Shown here piece after piece: positions 1-11,475 of a stretch of 64,000 nt of DNA. Within the stretch, counting starts at the first letter, position 1. The number at the start of each line of letters is the position of its first letter. Made by a program: the position numbers and the translations under genes. The stretch is taken from NCBI GenBank assembly GCA_945859605.1, contig OX243827.1, positions 1,178,501 through 1,242,500 on the forward strand. The letters run 5' to 3'. A model generated the notes under the pieces. That model searched no databases and had not been told where the DNA came from. It worked only from the letters and a program-made list of their open reading frames with translations. The DNA comes from Lumbricus rubellus (taxonomy: Eukaryota; Annelida; Clitellata; Crassiclitellata; Lumbricidae).

Positions 1-683
1 CCCCATGATGATCTATAAATTGAGCTGGTTTCAACGCTGGACCGCAGCATTATTTTTAACAGGCTTTCTAGTCACATCTTATAAATTTGCAGTTTAATGG
101 TAGCCTATATGACCAAATGTATATTTCTTAAAGGTCACTTTGGCATGCCAGGATTGACAGGCGAACCATTATAGCGTCAATTTTGAGAGATTCTTACATC
201 CACGAAGTCAAGAAGAAAGGATGTTCTCTTAGTTCCACTCTGGGTTAGTAAAGTAACTGTAGCAGACCTTACAGGAGAAAGAAGAGGGCGCATAGGTTGA
301 CCCAGGGTGATAATTACTGGGCGTTTCAGCCTCGGTCTTTCTTAGAGCCCATAGTAAAGTCTGTTTTTCACACGCCAATTCCAAGTGGACCATGGTTCAA
401 TCCCCAGTTATTTTTCCACAATTCTCACATTGTGTTGACCTTTTGTCAATGGTTTCAATGTACACTGTTTTCATTGTCCTGATCTAATCCATTACCTGTA
501 GGGTAGTGGCTCCAAGAGCCTGCGATGCTGCTGTAAATGACTGGGCTAACCTCCTGGATGACAACACAACGCTGTAGATGAGAAGATCACTAAGGCGGCA
601 TTTACTACTTTCATAAGTCATCTCTGGTATTCAGGAATTGACCGTGATGGCTTCTTATTTTTCTCCAAGAAGCAGTTAATGAA
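1..683. other. Unassigned sequence
   Basis: I see no credible coding region, RNA gene or repeat boundary here. Short ORFs lack codon-like or domain-like content. Confidence 0.5.
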
Positions 684-1157
684 CTAGAAAAGAGATAATC
701 AAGACACAAGTAAAGAAGAAGAACTTAGAATGCAAGAGGTTGATTCCTAAGGGAAAGAAAGGTACGAAATAACAGAGAGCCGTAGGTTTATGAAATCTCT
801 TTGTAGGCCTATCAAGGAGACGTTGCTGGATCTTCCTTCTAAGTAGGCCTGCAGAGTGCAGACCAAGTCGTGAATGATGGGGCAGAGGGAATCAGCACCT
901 TCAATGCACGCATATAACTTCGCCAATTTTTTGAATTTATTTATACTTTATGCGTCAAATTGGAGATATTTCGCTCTAGTATTAGCCTTGAAAAAGTCGA
1001 ACTGACAATAGTTTAGGTTTTCAACGTCTCCTTGATATCAAGAGATTTCATGAACCTCCGGCTCTCTGTTATTTCTTCCCATTCTTTCCCTTAGGAATCT
1101 ATCTCTTGCATTCTAGGTTCTTCTTTACTTGTGTCTTGATTATCTCTTTTCTAGTTG
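684..1157. repeat. Inverted repeat with arms of about 140 bp
   Basis: The arm at about 684-833 reads as the reverse complement of the arm at about 1018-1157. Shared words include the complements of CTTCTTTACTTGTGTCTTG and GGCTCTCTGTTATTTC. The loop is about 185 bp. The right arm ends next to the palindromic element at 1161. No transposase or terminal duplication is visible, so it may be an inverted duplication or a non-autonomous element. Confidence 0.75.
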
Positions 1158-1587
1158 TTTACAGGGGTGTGAAGTTTTCAAATTACCCCCTCCTAAACAT
1201 TACCCCCCTGAAAACTGTAATTTGCATCAATCATCGCATATATTGCACTAAAAATATTAGAAAAATGACCCCGCTTCTTGTTTGGGTCTGAAGATTTTCA
1301 TCCGTCATCCCACTTCGTGGTTTGTTATCAATATTTTCATCTGTAGCTAAAATACTAAATCGCCGCGGAAGTTACATGGAGAAATGGCTTCGAGGCTATT
1401 ATTTTTTTTCGATTAAAATATTGATAACAAACCACAAAGTGGGATGACGGATGAAAATCTTCAGACCAAAACAAGAAGCGGGATTATTTTTCTGATTTGT
1501 GTAGTGCAATAAATGCGATGATTGATGCAAATCTTGTTTCTGGGGGTAATCTGAAACCGGTTTCAAGTTACCGGGTGGTAATGTTTG

Positions 1588-2010
1588 GATGGATGGGAAA
1601 AGGTCATGGGAAAATTTGGATATGGAGACCGTAACGAAAGAAAGGAAAGACTGCTGGAATTTGCTACAGAAAATGATCTAGGGATATGCAACACAAGATT
1701 TCAGCAAAAAGAGTGTCGAAAATGGACATGGAGATCACCCAACGGTAGAAGCAAGAACTTGATAGATATGATACTCATCGGGAATCGCTGGAAAACAGCA
1801 ACACAACAATGCAGGTCATTCCAGGGAGCGGACATGGACTCGGACCACAGCCTGGTGATTGCGAACATCAAGATTCGGCTGAAGAGGCATCGTAAAATGG
1901 AACCACAAGCAAGAAGAGATATATCAAGACTGGCCGAGGATAAAATACAGATTGCCTACCAAGCTGCAATCGAAGAAGCAATGAAAAATTTGAAGAAGAG
2001 AACGACTTAA
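1588..2010 (+). pseudogene. LINE endonuclease C-terminal part
   Basis: About 140 codons resemble the C-terminal half of the APE-like endonuclease of non-LTR retrotransposons. Visible landmarks are LLEFATENDLGICNTRF, the WTW-SPNG segment, LIDMILI and the SDHSLV motif that carries the last catalytic Asp-His. The N-terminal catalytic residues are missing because the element is 5'-truncated. The frame ends at a TAA at 2008-2010, and homologous sequence continues in another frame, so a frameshift lies near 1990-2010. The protein cannot be functional. Confidence 0.85.
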
Positions 2011-2042
2011 ATGCAAGGGCAATACGGCTGGCCGAGACAATA

Positions 2043-3650
2043 ATGAAAGCGACAGAACAGACAATACCACTCCAAGAAAAAATAAACAAAAAGTGGATCA
2101 CATCAGAAACACTAAGTTTAGTGCAGGAAAAAAGACGGCTAAGGGTCATAAGAGACAGATCAGAGGAAACGGAGAAGCTATATAAAATGAAGTGCAATGA
2201 GGTGCGAAAAGCGGCAAGAACGGACAAAGCGAAATGGTTAGAAGACCAGTGTAAAGAAATAGGAAGATTTCATGCAGAGTTCAAGACAAGAGAAGCATAT
2301 ACAATGATTAGGAACATAAATAGAACGTGGCAACCAAAAACAAGAGCGATCAAAGATGTAAAGGGAAAAGTACTGATGAACTCAGAAGAGATTGTACACA
2401 GATGGACGGAATACTGTAGTGGTTTGTACCAAACTCAGTTGGACCAAGACACGGCAAGGCAGGTAATCGCAGAGCTGGCGGAGATAGCACCTCCAAAGGA
2501 AGACAAAGATGATGACATATTAGAAGAGGAAATTAGGAGGGCCGTGAAGCGCATAAAGAACAACAGAAGTCCTGGAATAGATGGCGTAGTAGGAGAAATG
2601 ATAAAATACGGTGGAGAAGAGGTAATAAAGGAACTACACCAAATCTGCAGGATAGCATACAGAGAAGGTCACACGCCGGAAGAATGGAAAAAGTCAGTCA
2701 TCATTGTGCTGCATAAAAAGGGAAGTACACAGGAATGTAGCAATTATAGAACCATTGCATTGATGAGCCATCTGGGGAAAGTGCTGATGTCGGTTCTAAC
2801 TGAAAGACTCAGAGCACAGACAGAGGAATTCAGATCAGACGAACAGGCCGGATTCAGGAAGGGCAGAAGTACGACTCAACAAATCTTAACACTGAGGCTG
2901 ATTGGCGAGAAGGCTAGAAGAAAAGACAAGAAAATTTACAACTGCTTCATCGACTTCCAAAAAGCTTTTGATAGCATCGACCAGAGTGTAACATGGGTGA
3001 CCATGGACTCATATGGAGTAGACAACAAGCTGGTGCGTTTACTAAGAGAAGTTAATAGCAATGCAAAGGCGGCGGTAAGGGTGTGCGGAGAGATTGGCCC
3101 ATGGTTCAGCATCGGCAGGGGCACAAGACAGGGTGACCCGATATCACCAGACATATTCATTACTCTCTTGGAAAGAATACTAGACAAGACCAGGGAGGAA
3201 GAAGGAGGAGTAAAGATCAGCGGAGAGATTATCAACAATCTATGTTTTGCGGACGACATCGACCTGATAGACGATGACATCCAGAGGTTGGAGAGCACAG
3301 CTCAGAAGTTAAGTGATGAAGGAAAAAGGTATGGCCTTGACATGAATTTTGAGAAGACCAAAACGATGGTGTTTGGAGCAAAAGAACTGTCTAAGAAGAT
3401 GGAAATAGATGGAAACCAGATAGAAAACGTGGACAAATTCACATACTTAGGATGCATCAAAACACACGACTTAGACAACAAGAAAGAAGTATGGGCGAGA
3501 ATCGCGAAAGCAATGACAGCACTAAAGGCATTGGATAAAATCTGGAAGAGCAAATCCATACATCTACAAACAAAGTTAAAAGTACTGAGAACCTGTGTAG
3601 GCCCTATTCAGCAGTATGATGTATGGATGCGAGGCCTGGACAGTAACTAA
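2043..3650 (+). pseudogene. LINE reverse transcriptase
   Basis: This 535-codon frame carries a full RT palm. Motifs are SPGIDGVVGEMIKYGG, VIIVLHKKGS, NYRTIALMSHLGK, AGFRKGRSTTQQI, FIDFQKAFDSI with the first catalytic Asp, GTRQGDPISP, and the FADDIDLID box with the catalytic Asp pair. The thumb follows (YLGCI). The frame breaks near 3616-3650, where the C-terminal block continues in the next frame. The first methionine is arbitrary, because the real protein begins upstream in the endonuclease. With two frameshifts this is a dead copy. Confidence 0.92.
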
Positions 3651-4041
3651 AGAAATGGAGTCAAAGATATTAGCCTTCGAGAGGAAATGCTACAGACGAT
3701 TGTTGAGAGTTGGATGGATGCAGAAGATGAAAAACTCAGAACTGTATGAGCAAATAGAAGCCACAGAAAATCTTATGCAGATATTAATAACCAGGAAGCT
3801 GGAGCTATTTGGTCACATATGTAGAATGAATGAGGACAGAAAAATAAAGAGGGTGGTGTTTGGAAGAATGGAGGGAACCAACAGAAGAGGTAGACCACAC
3901 AAGGAATGGCTGGACAACATAACCGACTGGTGCGGAGCGCCAATACAAGACCTGACACATGCGGCGATGGAACGACAAAAATGGCGAGGAATAATGAGGA
4001 TGGCAGCGGGCACCTACGGGCACTGGTCCCTCGGTTCTTGA
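3616..4041 (+). pseudogene. LINE C-terminal domain
   Basis: The C-terminal part of the same LINE polyprotein lies in a different frame. Landmarks are YGCEAWTVTKEMESKILAFE, RKCYRRLLRV, LFGHICRM, and GRPHKEWLDNITDWC near the end. This block is typical of the RTE-like LINEs often mis-annotated in invertebrate genomes as craniofacial development protein 2-like. The stop is followed directly by the (GAT)n tail, so the 3' end is complete. Confidence 0.88.
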
Positions 4042-4120
4042 TGATGATGATGATGATGATGATGAATGTTTAGGAGGGGGTAATTTGAAACCTTTACACC
4101 GGTAAGAACTTACTTGCTTA

Positions 4121-5816
4121 GGGTCGTTTCAGATAAAGTGAACCACTTTTCACGTTTAGCCACTTTGCTACCTTCAGAAGCATCATATCAAGGATTCAAA
4201 TACATCATTTTAAAGAGCAGTGATTGCTCTATAAGGCTATGCAGTTAAACTGGACCGGTGTTGAGGTTGAGTGGGTCATATACCAATTCAAACTTTTAAT
4301 GTCCAGTGGTTCTCTTTACCTGAAGTTTAAGATATAGTGAATCAGTTTTTTCGATAAAGTGAACCAGATCTTGCTTGTATCAAACTATACACTTATCCAA
4401 ATGCAAAAGCCTAATAGTTTATATAAATCACAGCAGAATGTAAACATTTGCACCAATTTTAATATGACATTGTGTCAACCTAAACTGAACTTAGAAGTTG
4501 ATCATGAGTTCATGCACAGGCATTGAGACTAGGCCCTATGTCAACCATGGATCTGGTAATGCTGAGATTGCTCAAGAGATGGCCACATCTAGCATTCATT
4601 TGACCAATGACTTAGACCAGTGACTTAGTCATAGCTATGCAACTTTCATGTCAGTAGAGCTATCCTTTACAGATCTTATTTTGGTACCACACAGAGAGTG
4701 GCATTAGGCAAAAAGAGCAAACCTCCAAAGTTTGAATTGACCAGAGCAGCCACAATTGCATTTGTGGATTCAAGATCATCGAGGAATGCAGTCAAACATA
4801 ACAATTATTCAATGATGGTTAAGATTTGATTCTCTACAATTTTTGATAGTACTGGGAGAGGCCTAATGTTAGTTCTGTGAGTCAAAATTTCTTGCATCTT
4901 ATTAAAGCCTAGCTTGCATAATAAACTGAATCACACAATGACCAAGTCTCAAAATAACTGGCCACCACATGCCAAAAACTGATGAAACTTTTATATGCAT
5001 GCCTGTTTTGCGAAAGCATGTTGTCTTTCAATGCTCTTTCCATACAACCTGCATGGTCCCACGTAGGCCTATAGGTCTAGGTCTATTTTTATTGTTGTCT
5101 TTTTCAGTGACAATTTTGCTGGTCTTTCCTTCTCCTTCTTTTCTTATGTTTTGTTCCATGATGGTGGAGTCTTCCCATTGTGGTGCAAATAAATTTATAG
5201 CTAAACTTCAAAAATGGATTTTTCGATAATAAAATTATTAGGCCTACTTGCATTAATTTGCTTACAATGTGGGCTGATTTTTATGTAGTCATAAGTAATA
5301 TCCAATTTAGGCCTATCTATAATTCATTTACCAGGCTATTAGCCTATCAGATAAAGTGAACCACTGGTTCACTTTAGTTGGACTTTTGTGGTTCACTTTA
5401 CCAATGTGTGCAAGCAAAGTGGACCGCATGATTAAACTGGCACAAACGGCTCGCGGAATCGTTCAATCAGACATTTAAACCGCTTTTTAATTCATTCACA
5501 TGCCCGAATTCATACAGAGAAAAATTCCCTGCATAGGTTAATGCATTTAGCCGTAAAACCGACTTTTGTTGTAACCCCCTCTAAAAAGTAGGACACTTCA
5601 ATTTGGGGAATTTTCGTCGGCGTCCGACATTTCTCTATCGATCATAACATGAGGTTGCTAGGTATGTTTCAAATAACCCGCTGACTTGGTAGCCAAGAGG
5701 CAGCGCAATCTAAAAATAGCCACCGCGTGAATTTGACATTAATAGTTTGGTGCACAGGCAATTTCTAGCAGAATTGGTTCACTCAACCAGATGGTTCACT
5801 TTATCTGAAACGACCC
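4121..5816. mobile_element. 1.7-kb TA-flanked DNA transposon, non-autonomous
   Basis: The left end GGGTCGTTTCAGATAAAGTG is mirrored exactly at the right end (5793-5816), giving terminal repeats of about 24 bp. Both are flanked by TA, as expected for the Tc1/mariner/IS630 group. Degenerate copies of the AAAGTGAACC core recur inside, near 4345-4370 and 5350-5410 in both orientations. These resemble subterminal transposase-binding repeats. No transposase-like ORF is present, so movement would need a partner. The superfamily is inferred only from the TA flanks. Confidence 0.82.
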
Positions 5817-5819
5817 TAC

Positions 5820-7360
5820 TTTTTGTCCATTAGTAAGTAGTAACTATAATTGACAACCAGTTGTTTAGCGTCTTTGTGCTCTACAGCTGGTCTAAACGGA
5901 AACGCTATGCACCATAATATGGAGATGTATAATAGCCGCTTACCTCGTCTGCGAGCTGCAGAAAATAGTAAATCACTGCTCTGACGAATAGGCCTTCTAG
6001 GTGCGAAATCGCGATCACGTTCGTTAGGCCTAGGCCTATAGATTCCTATGCATTGTTGATCATGGATTTGCTTGCGTTGTTCCCATAAGGCCCACATTCT
6101 ATTCGCCAACAGAAAAGAAATCTGCTTAATAATGATAATAATACTGATAATAATAATATGTTAGATAGCATTTGAATATAGACCTACTATAACACTTCAA
6201 CGACGAGAGTGTACAGAAAACTTGGAAATCATTGCAGTTAGTCCTTATCGTTAAAGCGTTAAACGACTAGATCAAAATTACAACTTTAGACCTCGATGGC
6301 CTACAATCCTCTGCATGTTTCTGAAAGAGTTAAACTGCTAGACCTACAGGTATAGCAAGAAACATTATTAATAATTCATTACCTGTCGCTATCGATAACA
6401 AGTACAAAGTCTTGTTTGTTCGAAATTCAGCATAGGTAGGCTATTAATCGGCTTCTATTTTTAGTAGGCCTAGGCCTAATGCCTTTTTGATTCATAATAT
6501 CAACAGTTGCCAACGGATCTTAATGTCTTCATAGCAAAGGCAAGTAAGCAAGATTTCTCCTTTGCTGGTAGTCTACTAAGGAGAAATCTTGTTAGACTGC
6601 CAGAAAAATGTAATTAGCCTAGGCCTACTGTAGCCTAACTTACGTATGAAAGTATACATATATATATATAGGAACGTTTCTGAGCAGTAATTTAACATGC
6701 ACGTCGTAAGATTTATTTTGGGGAAAGTCATTTTTGGCATTAAAGGCATAGTGAGAGGCAAGGTCATGTGGTCTAGGCCTAATAAGCGCATTTAGGCCCA
6801 TGGAGTTTTCTATTCGTGAGGGAAGCGGTCGTAAAAGGAAGCTATGAAAATTGGGCTATTAAAATTTAATGTTCCAGGTCAAATTTGCCGTGGTTCTACC
6901 ACTCTTCTGAAGCACTTGAAACCCATATTATGCTAAACGATATAACAAAGTGTTTAGTGGCATGGAGCTGAAAAGGGCATGAAAGTCATGTGAGAGCAGT
7001 GTCCGGAAAAGAAACTAGGCCTATAGACACATCGTCAGATAGGAAAGCTGAACAGGCTGAATGGGTAAATAATTTCGATCTCCACCAAATAGGGGAGACA
7101 TGTAGGCTACGTGTAGGCCTAAGTACTGTAGTCTTGTGATGATAGTAATACTCAGGTAGGGACAAAATATTCGCTGATAGTGGAGAATGTAGGTGACAAA
7201 AATAAAGTCGAGTGAACATCGCCGAACAATAATATTGCGGTGATTTAGCGGCATGTTTTTAACAATTCGTGTCTTAAGGCCGATCATATAATTATTATGG
7301 TTATAACCATGCTTTGCTAGAGAGTATAGAGACCATGCCATGAACCTATAAATGCTCAGA
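5820..7360. other. Unassigned sequence rich in TAGGCCTA
   Basis: No supported gene. The word AGGCCTA recurs many times (for example near 6025, 6470, 6620, 6775 and 7110) without forming a regular array. This appears to be a genome-wide bias, since it recurs elsewhere in the window. A short hairpin around AAGGAGAAATCTTG occurs near 6550-6590. Confidence 0.45.
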
Positions 7361-7362
7361 CA

Positions 7363-7365
<3 letters not shown>

Positions 7366-7455
<90 letters not shown>

Positions 7456-7512
7456 CGAGACAGACAGAGACAGACAGAGACAGACAGAGACAGACAGAGA
7501 CAGAGACAGAGA
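7366..7512. repeat. (GA)n / (CAGA)n microsatellite
   Basis: About 40 bp of uninterrupted GA dinucleotide passes into roughly 105 bp of CAGA tetranucleotide repeats with a few CAGAGA variants. Long frames read across it are artefacts. Confidence 0.97.
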
Positions 7513-7969
7513 GATCACTTAAAGGTAAGTACGATCACTGACTGATCATGTAATGTAATGTAAATCTTCGAGAATTTCTCTGCGCCCACAAAAGCCACGT
7601 CAGGAAGACCAGCTTATTCACCGGCGCTATATCAAATCAAGTCCGCAATAGCCAGAGCTACCGTTTCCGTTCCGGTGCCAGGTCAATAACCGGGGAGGTC
7701 AAGCCGAGGAGACAGCGTGGTGCTACGGTGGTTGTCGGTCATGGTGGTAGTTGGGTGATGAAAACTGATTGGAATCTGGATAGGATAGCTTGAAGAGTTC
7801 GTTTTTCTGTCGTGAATGGAAAGCGGCAGAGGTGAGTGCAGGTTCAGACAGAGTTCTGGCAATGCATGAAATAGAAATCTGCAAATAGGTATGTTTTTAA
7901 GTTAAACGTACGATCACCAGTGTGGTAAAAAAAACTGCCGGTGTCACGATATAGAGTATCCTCCCTATA

Positions 7970-8945
7970 TTAACCCTCAGGCTACCACGCTATTTTTGTA
8001 ACACTGACTACCAAGGGGGTGGTGGTTACCACCCCCCTTGGATTTTGGGTTTGGTTTGAGATATCATAACTTGTAATACACCTATGGATTCAGCATTCAT
8101 TTCTGCACAAAATGGTATATTTAGGTTTAAAATATATGAAAGCACCCCGAAGTTATGAATTTTTTACCGTAAGCACCCGTCGATTCCACAAAATGTATAC
8201 TTTCGCATAAGCAAAATATTAGATTCTGTGTGTTTTAACATAATTTTTTAAATTAAAAATAGTTTACATATAATAAAGTCCAATATTCAACTATAAAAAC
8301 TAGTAATAAGTTAGTTTTAGTTACAATAAAAAGAGAAAAAACATGTAAAACATGCTGAAAAACGTTTACGCAGACTTATCGGTTGCGTTGTAAAAAAAAA
8401 CCAACATTTTCACACATTAAAATTTCTTTTGAGCACTTCCGGTCATCAAATGTCAAATTAATTGGTATCAAAAAATAGCCCTAAATGCACTCTATAGAAT
8501 GACATAATTTATTTCTCTTAAAAAATAAATTATGAAAAATTTTTAATAGGAAAAACATGAAAATTTTATGAAAATAAAACACCTTTATTTATATTTTAAT
8601 TTATTTTGAGCACTTCCGCTTGTCAAAAGACAACTCCGTGACCACCAAAATGTAGCCCCACATTCCCTCTACAGAATGGTGTAATTGGTGTCTCTTCATG
8701 TCAAAGGACGGATAAGATACAGCCGATAATCTAAGAGGGGGGTGGTATCCACCCCCCTGGTGCCTCGGGTATATCGGGTATAACTTTTGAATGGTATGGT
8801 ATATCATCACACATTTTAGCTCAGAATGTGTGCAAATGAATCCTCTACAGCTACCTAAAACGTCAAAATTTTATTCCTAATGAAAAAAATTGATTTGGGA
8901 AAAACCTAGGGGGGTGGATACCCCCTCTGGTAGCCCGAGGGTTAA
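7970..8945. mobile_element. piggyBac-like non-autonomous element
   Basis: The element is bounded by TTAA at 7970-7973 and 8942-8945. The ends are near-perfect inverted repeats (TTAACCCTCAGGCTACCA against TGGTAGCCCGAGGGTTAA). TTAA targets and CCCT-type ends are hallmarks of piggyBac. G-rich palindromes of the GGGGGTGG...CCACCCCC type lie just inside both ends and again near 8735-8760. There is no transposase ORF. A related, inverted and incomplete copy lies at 37068-37480. Confidence 0.85.
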
Positions 8946-8997
8946 TCGTATCCCTCAAATGAAGAGAAGCTTAAAAAGCTACTTCCGCGTGTATCTA

Positions 8998-9352
8998 TAG
9001 GGTGTCTCGATAGGTCGTGAACGATTTTGAATGCAGACAAAAATATGTTATACACAATAATAATAATGTGGACAGTTTTATACTGGCGGATAGGTTATTC
9101 AAATGAAAATGTTAATATGAAAAAATTAGATCGCTAGCTCACTTAATCAAGTTTTAGCGCCAATTCCCGTTACGTCATCAAATTCGTGCAAAGTAGCCTA
9201 AACGTTCAGTTAAGCCGCAAACAATATTGTACGACAATCATTGTTAATCCACACATAATTAATTAATACAAATTATCATTTAGTATTTAATAACGTTTCC
9301 TTTACTCTTTATTACAGCCTCAAGTCGATTAGGCATCGAGCCAATTAGATTG
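8998..9352 (-). pseudogene. Tc1-like transposase C-terminal remnant
   Basis: On the minus strand, 9350-9280 encodes LIGSMPNRLEAVIKSKGNV-IKY followed by a stop. This matches the very end of Tc1-family transposases, the S(M/I)PRR-AVI--KGG-T-Y pattern. The sequence down to GGGTGTCTCGATAGG near 8998 probably represents the transposon 3' flank and terminal repeat. The rest of the transposase is lost at the fold-back repeat junction near 9352. Confidence 0.6.
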
Positions 9353-9462
9353 AGAGTTGTCGTTGGACGCGTTGTCGTGGAACCGGTGTCACGACAACTC
9401 GTCTAACGACAACTCGTCTAACGACAAGTGGTCTCCGGACAATTCGTCTAACGACAACAGCC
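9351..9462. repeat. Fold-back end arrays, 15-bp GACAA type
   Basis: At 9351-9384 two reverse units (GTTGTCG) end in GTCGTGGAACC. From 9385 a forward array begins GGTGTCACGACAACTCG and repeats a 15-bp unit (ACGACAACTCGTCTA) about four times. The two ends abut at 9384/9385. These are the outer modules of the fold-back family bounded elsewhere at 10492-11475 and 33342-34276. Confidence 0.75.
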
Positions 9463-10380
9463 TGTAGAAGCTCTGATATTCAGAAGATGGCGCAATCGTA
9501 CTTTTTAAACCCAGCTCACATTACAAAAGAACACGCACGCATCTAGTACTGCTCGCTATTTTGTACGGATGGACGTGGATGTGAGATTTCTGTTTGAATA
9601 CAATTTAAAAGTTATAATCTAATACATCAATTGCCCAATAAATGTCCCAATGTTTCCGCGAAAGTAAGCACGCAAATTAAGCAAGTAAATAATTAAAATC
9701 AAAGTATTTAGAAATAAGAAATAAACGGTATTTAGAAATGGAAGCTGGATGCAGGTATTTTTAGACCTGAAATCGAAGCTGGATTAACGAAAATACATGT
9801 TGAAATACCAGACTTAAAATCATCAATCTAAATAATACGTGTATATAATTTGTAACACGTGTTTAATTGCTTTTTATTCCGTTTGTGAAAATTATAAAAC
9901 TTTTGACCAATCCCACTTCTATTTTGGGAAAATGATTTTCATCAATCCGACTTCTGTTTACCAATAATTATTTACTTCAATCCAACTTTCATTTGAACAC
10001 TGCTAAAACTAATTATTACATGACTAAAATATTATTCTGACGTGCTTACTTGCGCGGAAACACTGGGCTATTTATCGCCGTATGCTTTTGGAAAAATTAG
10101 GCTATTGATCGCCGCACATGACAGCGCTCTATTATGCGCTCATCTGTGGCCACAATATTGTTTACTTGCTACCGAGCAATTCTAGAAAAAAACTCCATTT
10201 TACTTAGGTTTTGCCTTACAGTTGCAATGCAAAATTCGGTTATTGATGGTGCTGCTATTTGTAGTGCCAGCTTAAATTCGAGTTCGATAGGTGATTACAG
10301 TTGAAAGCTACTAAGACAATAAATAAAAGCCCTTTGAACTGATAATAGACCAAAGATGATGTTGAAAAATTATCGATAAC
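9463..10380. other. AT-rich interval with scattered fold-back modules
   Basis: No gene seen. Isolated degenerate units of the GAAGCTGGATTGATG module occur near 9735-9800 and inverted near 9905-9990, consistent with remnants of fold-back elements. Confidence 0.5.
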
Positions 10381-10491
10381 AGTTGGATCGATTGGAATGC
10401 TAAATGGAAGTCGGATTGAAGGAGATATTTATACCTGAGTATAAACGGGATCAATGAGAATTCTTGAGATAGTGTTGGAACTGTATAAAAC

Positions 10492-11475
10492 GGTTCTAGG
10501 GCAAAATGGTACGGACAAAATGGTACGGACAAAATGGTACGGACAGAACGGTATGGATAAATTGAAGCTGGATGAGGGTATTTTATTGCTGAAATGGAGG
10601 GTGCATGCCTTTTTGGGGGCAGAAATACAGCTCTAGTGAAGAAAAACACTTGAGAAAAGAAAGCCGGATTGGCGAATAAAAATGCTTGAGAAATGGAAGC
10701 TGGATTGATGTCTTTCATTCATGTGTTTCATGATATATCCAGCTTCCATTTCAGCCATAAGATTCCTTAAACCAACCTCCATTTGTAATGCATCTTTCAT
10801 TAATCCAGCTTCTATTTCAGGTATGAAAATACCCTGATACAGCTTCTATATCTAAAGCGTTATTTTCATCAATCGAGCTTCCATTTCCTGTATAAAAATA
10901 TCCATGCAGAGCCTTCGTCCAGCTTCTATTTTACATTCGTCTTTTCATTAATCCAGCTTCTATTTCATAAATAAAAATTCACTAAGGCCTAAAAAAATAA
11001 ATGTTGTGTTTCCGGTAACAGAGCTAAACAAAATTGGGTCGGTAGGTCGGAAAATATTTTTATTTTGGTAAAATATTTTTATGCAGTGACTATCCGAAAA
11101 AGTATACCCCACTAGTCTTTTTTGCAGGCTGCAACAAAGTACATGCACGTGTTCTAAGCAAGTATAAACTGCCTATTTCCCGACTGTCTGCACCTAAAAC
11201 TGCTTTAGAAACAGTCCTATTAATTTCATTTTGTTGACGTCTTTTCTGTTATGTCAATAAAAAAAATTTTTTGTAAAGTTTAAAATAATTTTTTAAATTT
11301 TTATAAATTTTTTTTTTTTTAAATAAAAAATTTTAAAAAATGTTTACAAAAATATTTGAATTGCGGCCGTAAAAATGGGTCGGTCGGGTTACCGGAAACA
11401 CAACATTTTTTTTACGCCTAATCGAGCTTTCATTTCATCCATACCATTTTGTCTGTACCATTTTGTTCGGTCACC
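10492..11475. mobile_element. Fold-back element FB1 with 9-bp target duplication
   Basis: The left end is GGTTCTAGGGCAAAATGG and the right end CCATTTTGTTCGGTCACC. They are flanked by GTATAAAAC (10483-10491) and GGATAAAAC (11476-11484), eight of nine matching. From the left: about four 14-bp units of CGGACAAAATGGTA, then GAAGCTGGATTGATG-type units. These switch to the reverse complement (ATCCAGCTTCCATTTC) at about 10735, and the right end carries inverted 14-bp units. A Harbinger-like MITE is nested inside. Without it the element is about 550 bp. No coding capacity. Confidence 0.8.
10986..11418. mobile_element. Harbinger-like MITE nested in FB1
   Basis: TAA duplicates at 10983-10985 and 11419-11421. 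The ends are inverted repeats of about 35 bp, with GTTGTGTTTCCGGTAAC on the left mirrored as GTTACCGGAAACACAAC on the right and GGCCT/GGCGT at the tips. GGGTCGGT motifs follow inside both ends. The middle is AT-rich with no ORF. TAA targets and GGC tips fit the PIF/Harbinger superfamily, which is an assignment from ends only. Confidence 0.82.

Larger units (their letters stand above)
1588..4064 (+). mobile_element. 5'-truncated APE-type LINE (RTE-like)
   Basis: The element starts abruptly inside its endonuclease domain and ends in a (GAT)n tail at 4040-4064. Flanking AATGTTT at 1580-1586 and 4065-4071 is the likely target duplication, inside the palindromic element. The coding region is in three blocks separated by frameshifts. 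The trinucleotide tail and the C-terminal sequence style resemble RTE-like elements, but the exact clade is not settled by eye. The 5' truncation is typical of target-primed reverse transcription. Confidence 0.88.
1161..4103. mobile_element. Palindromic element copy 1, split by a LINE
   Basis: The left end (degenerate GGTGTGAAGTTTTCAAATT, then two TTACCCCC blocks) and the right end (GGTAATTTGAAACCTTTACACCGGT, described in pieces) match the ends of the complete copies at 42727-43185 and 47162-47622. The two arms, about 1161-1370 and 1400-1580, are reverse complements around a short AT-rich loop, with words such as CCCACTTCGTGG and CATCCGTCATCCC mirrored. A LINE sits in the right arm, so this insertion predates the LINE. 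No ORF of its own is visible. Confidence 0.8.

Noticed and set aside
7021..7518. Ser/Leu-rich 165-codon minus frame
   Set aside because: Created by the GA/CAGA microsatellite.
10492..11475. CRISPR-like array interpretation of the regularly spaced short repeats
   Set aside because: Units are degenerate, spacers are not unique sequences, the arrays invert at the centre, and the genome is animal.
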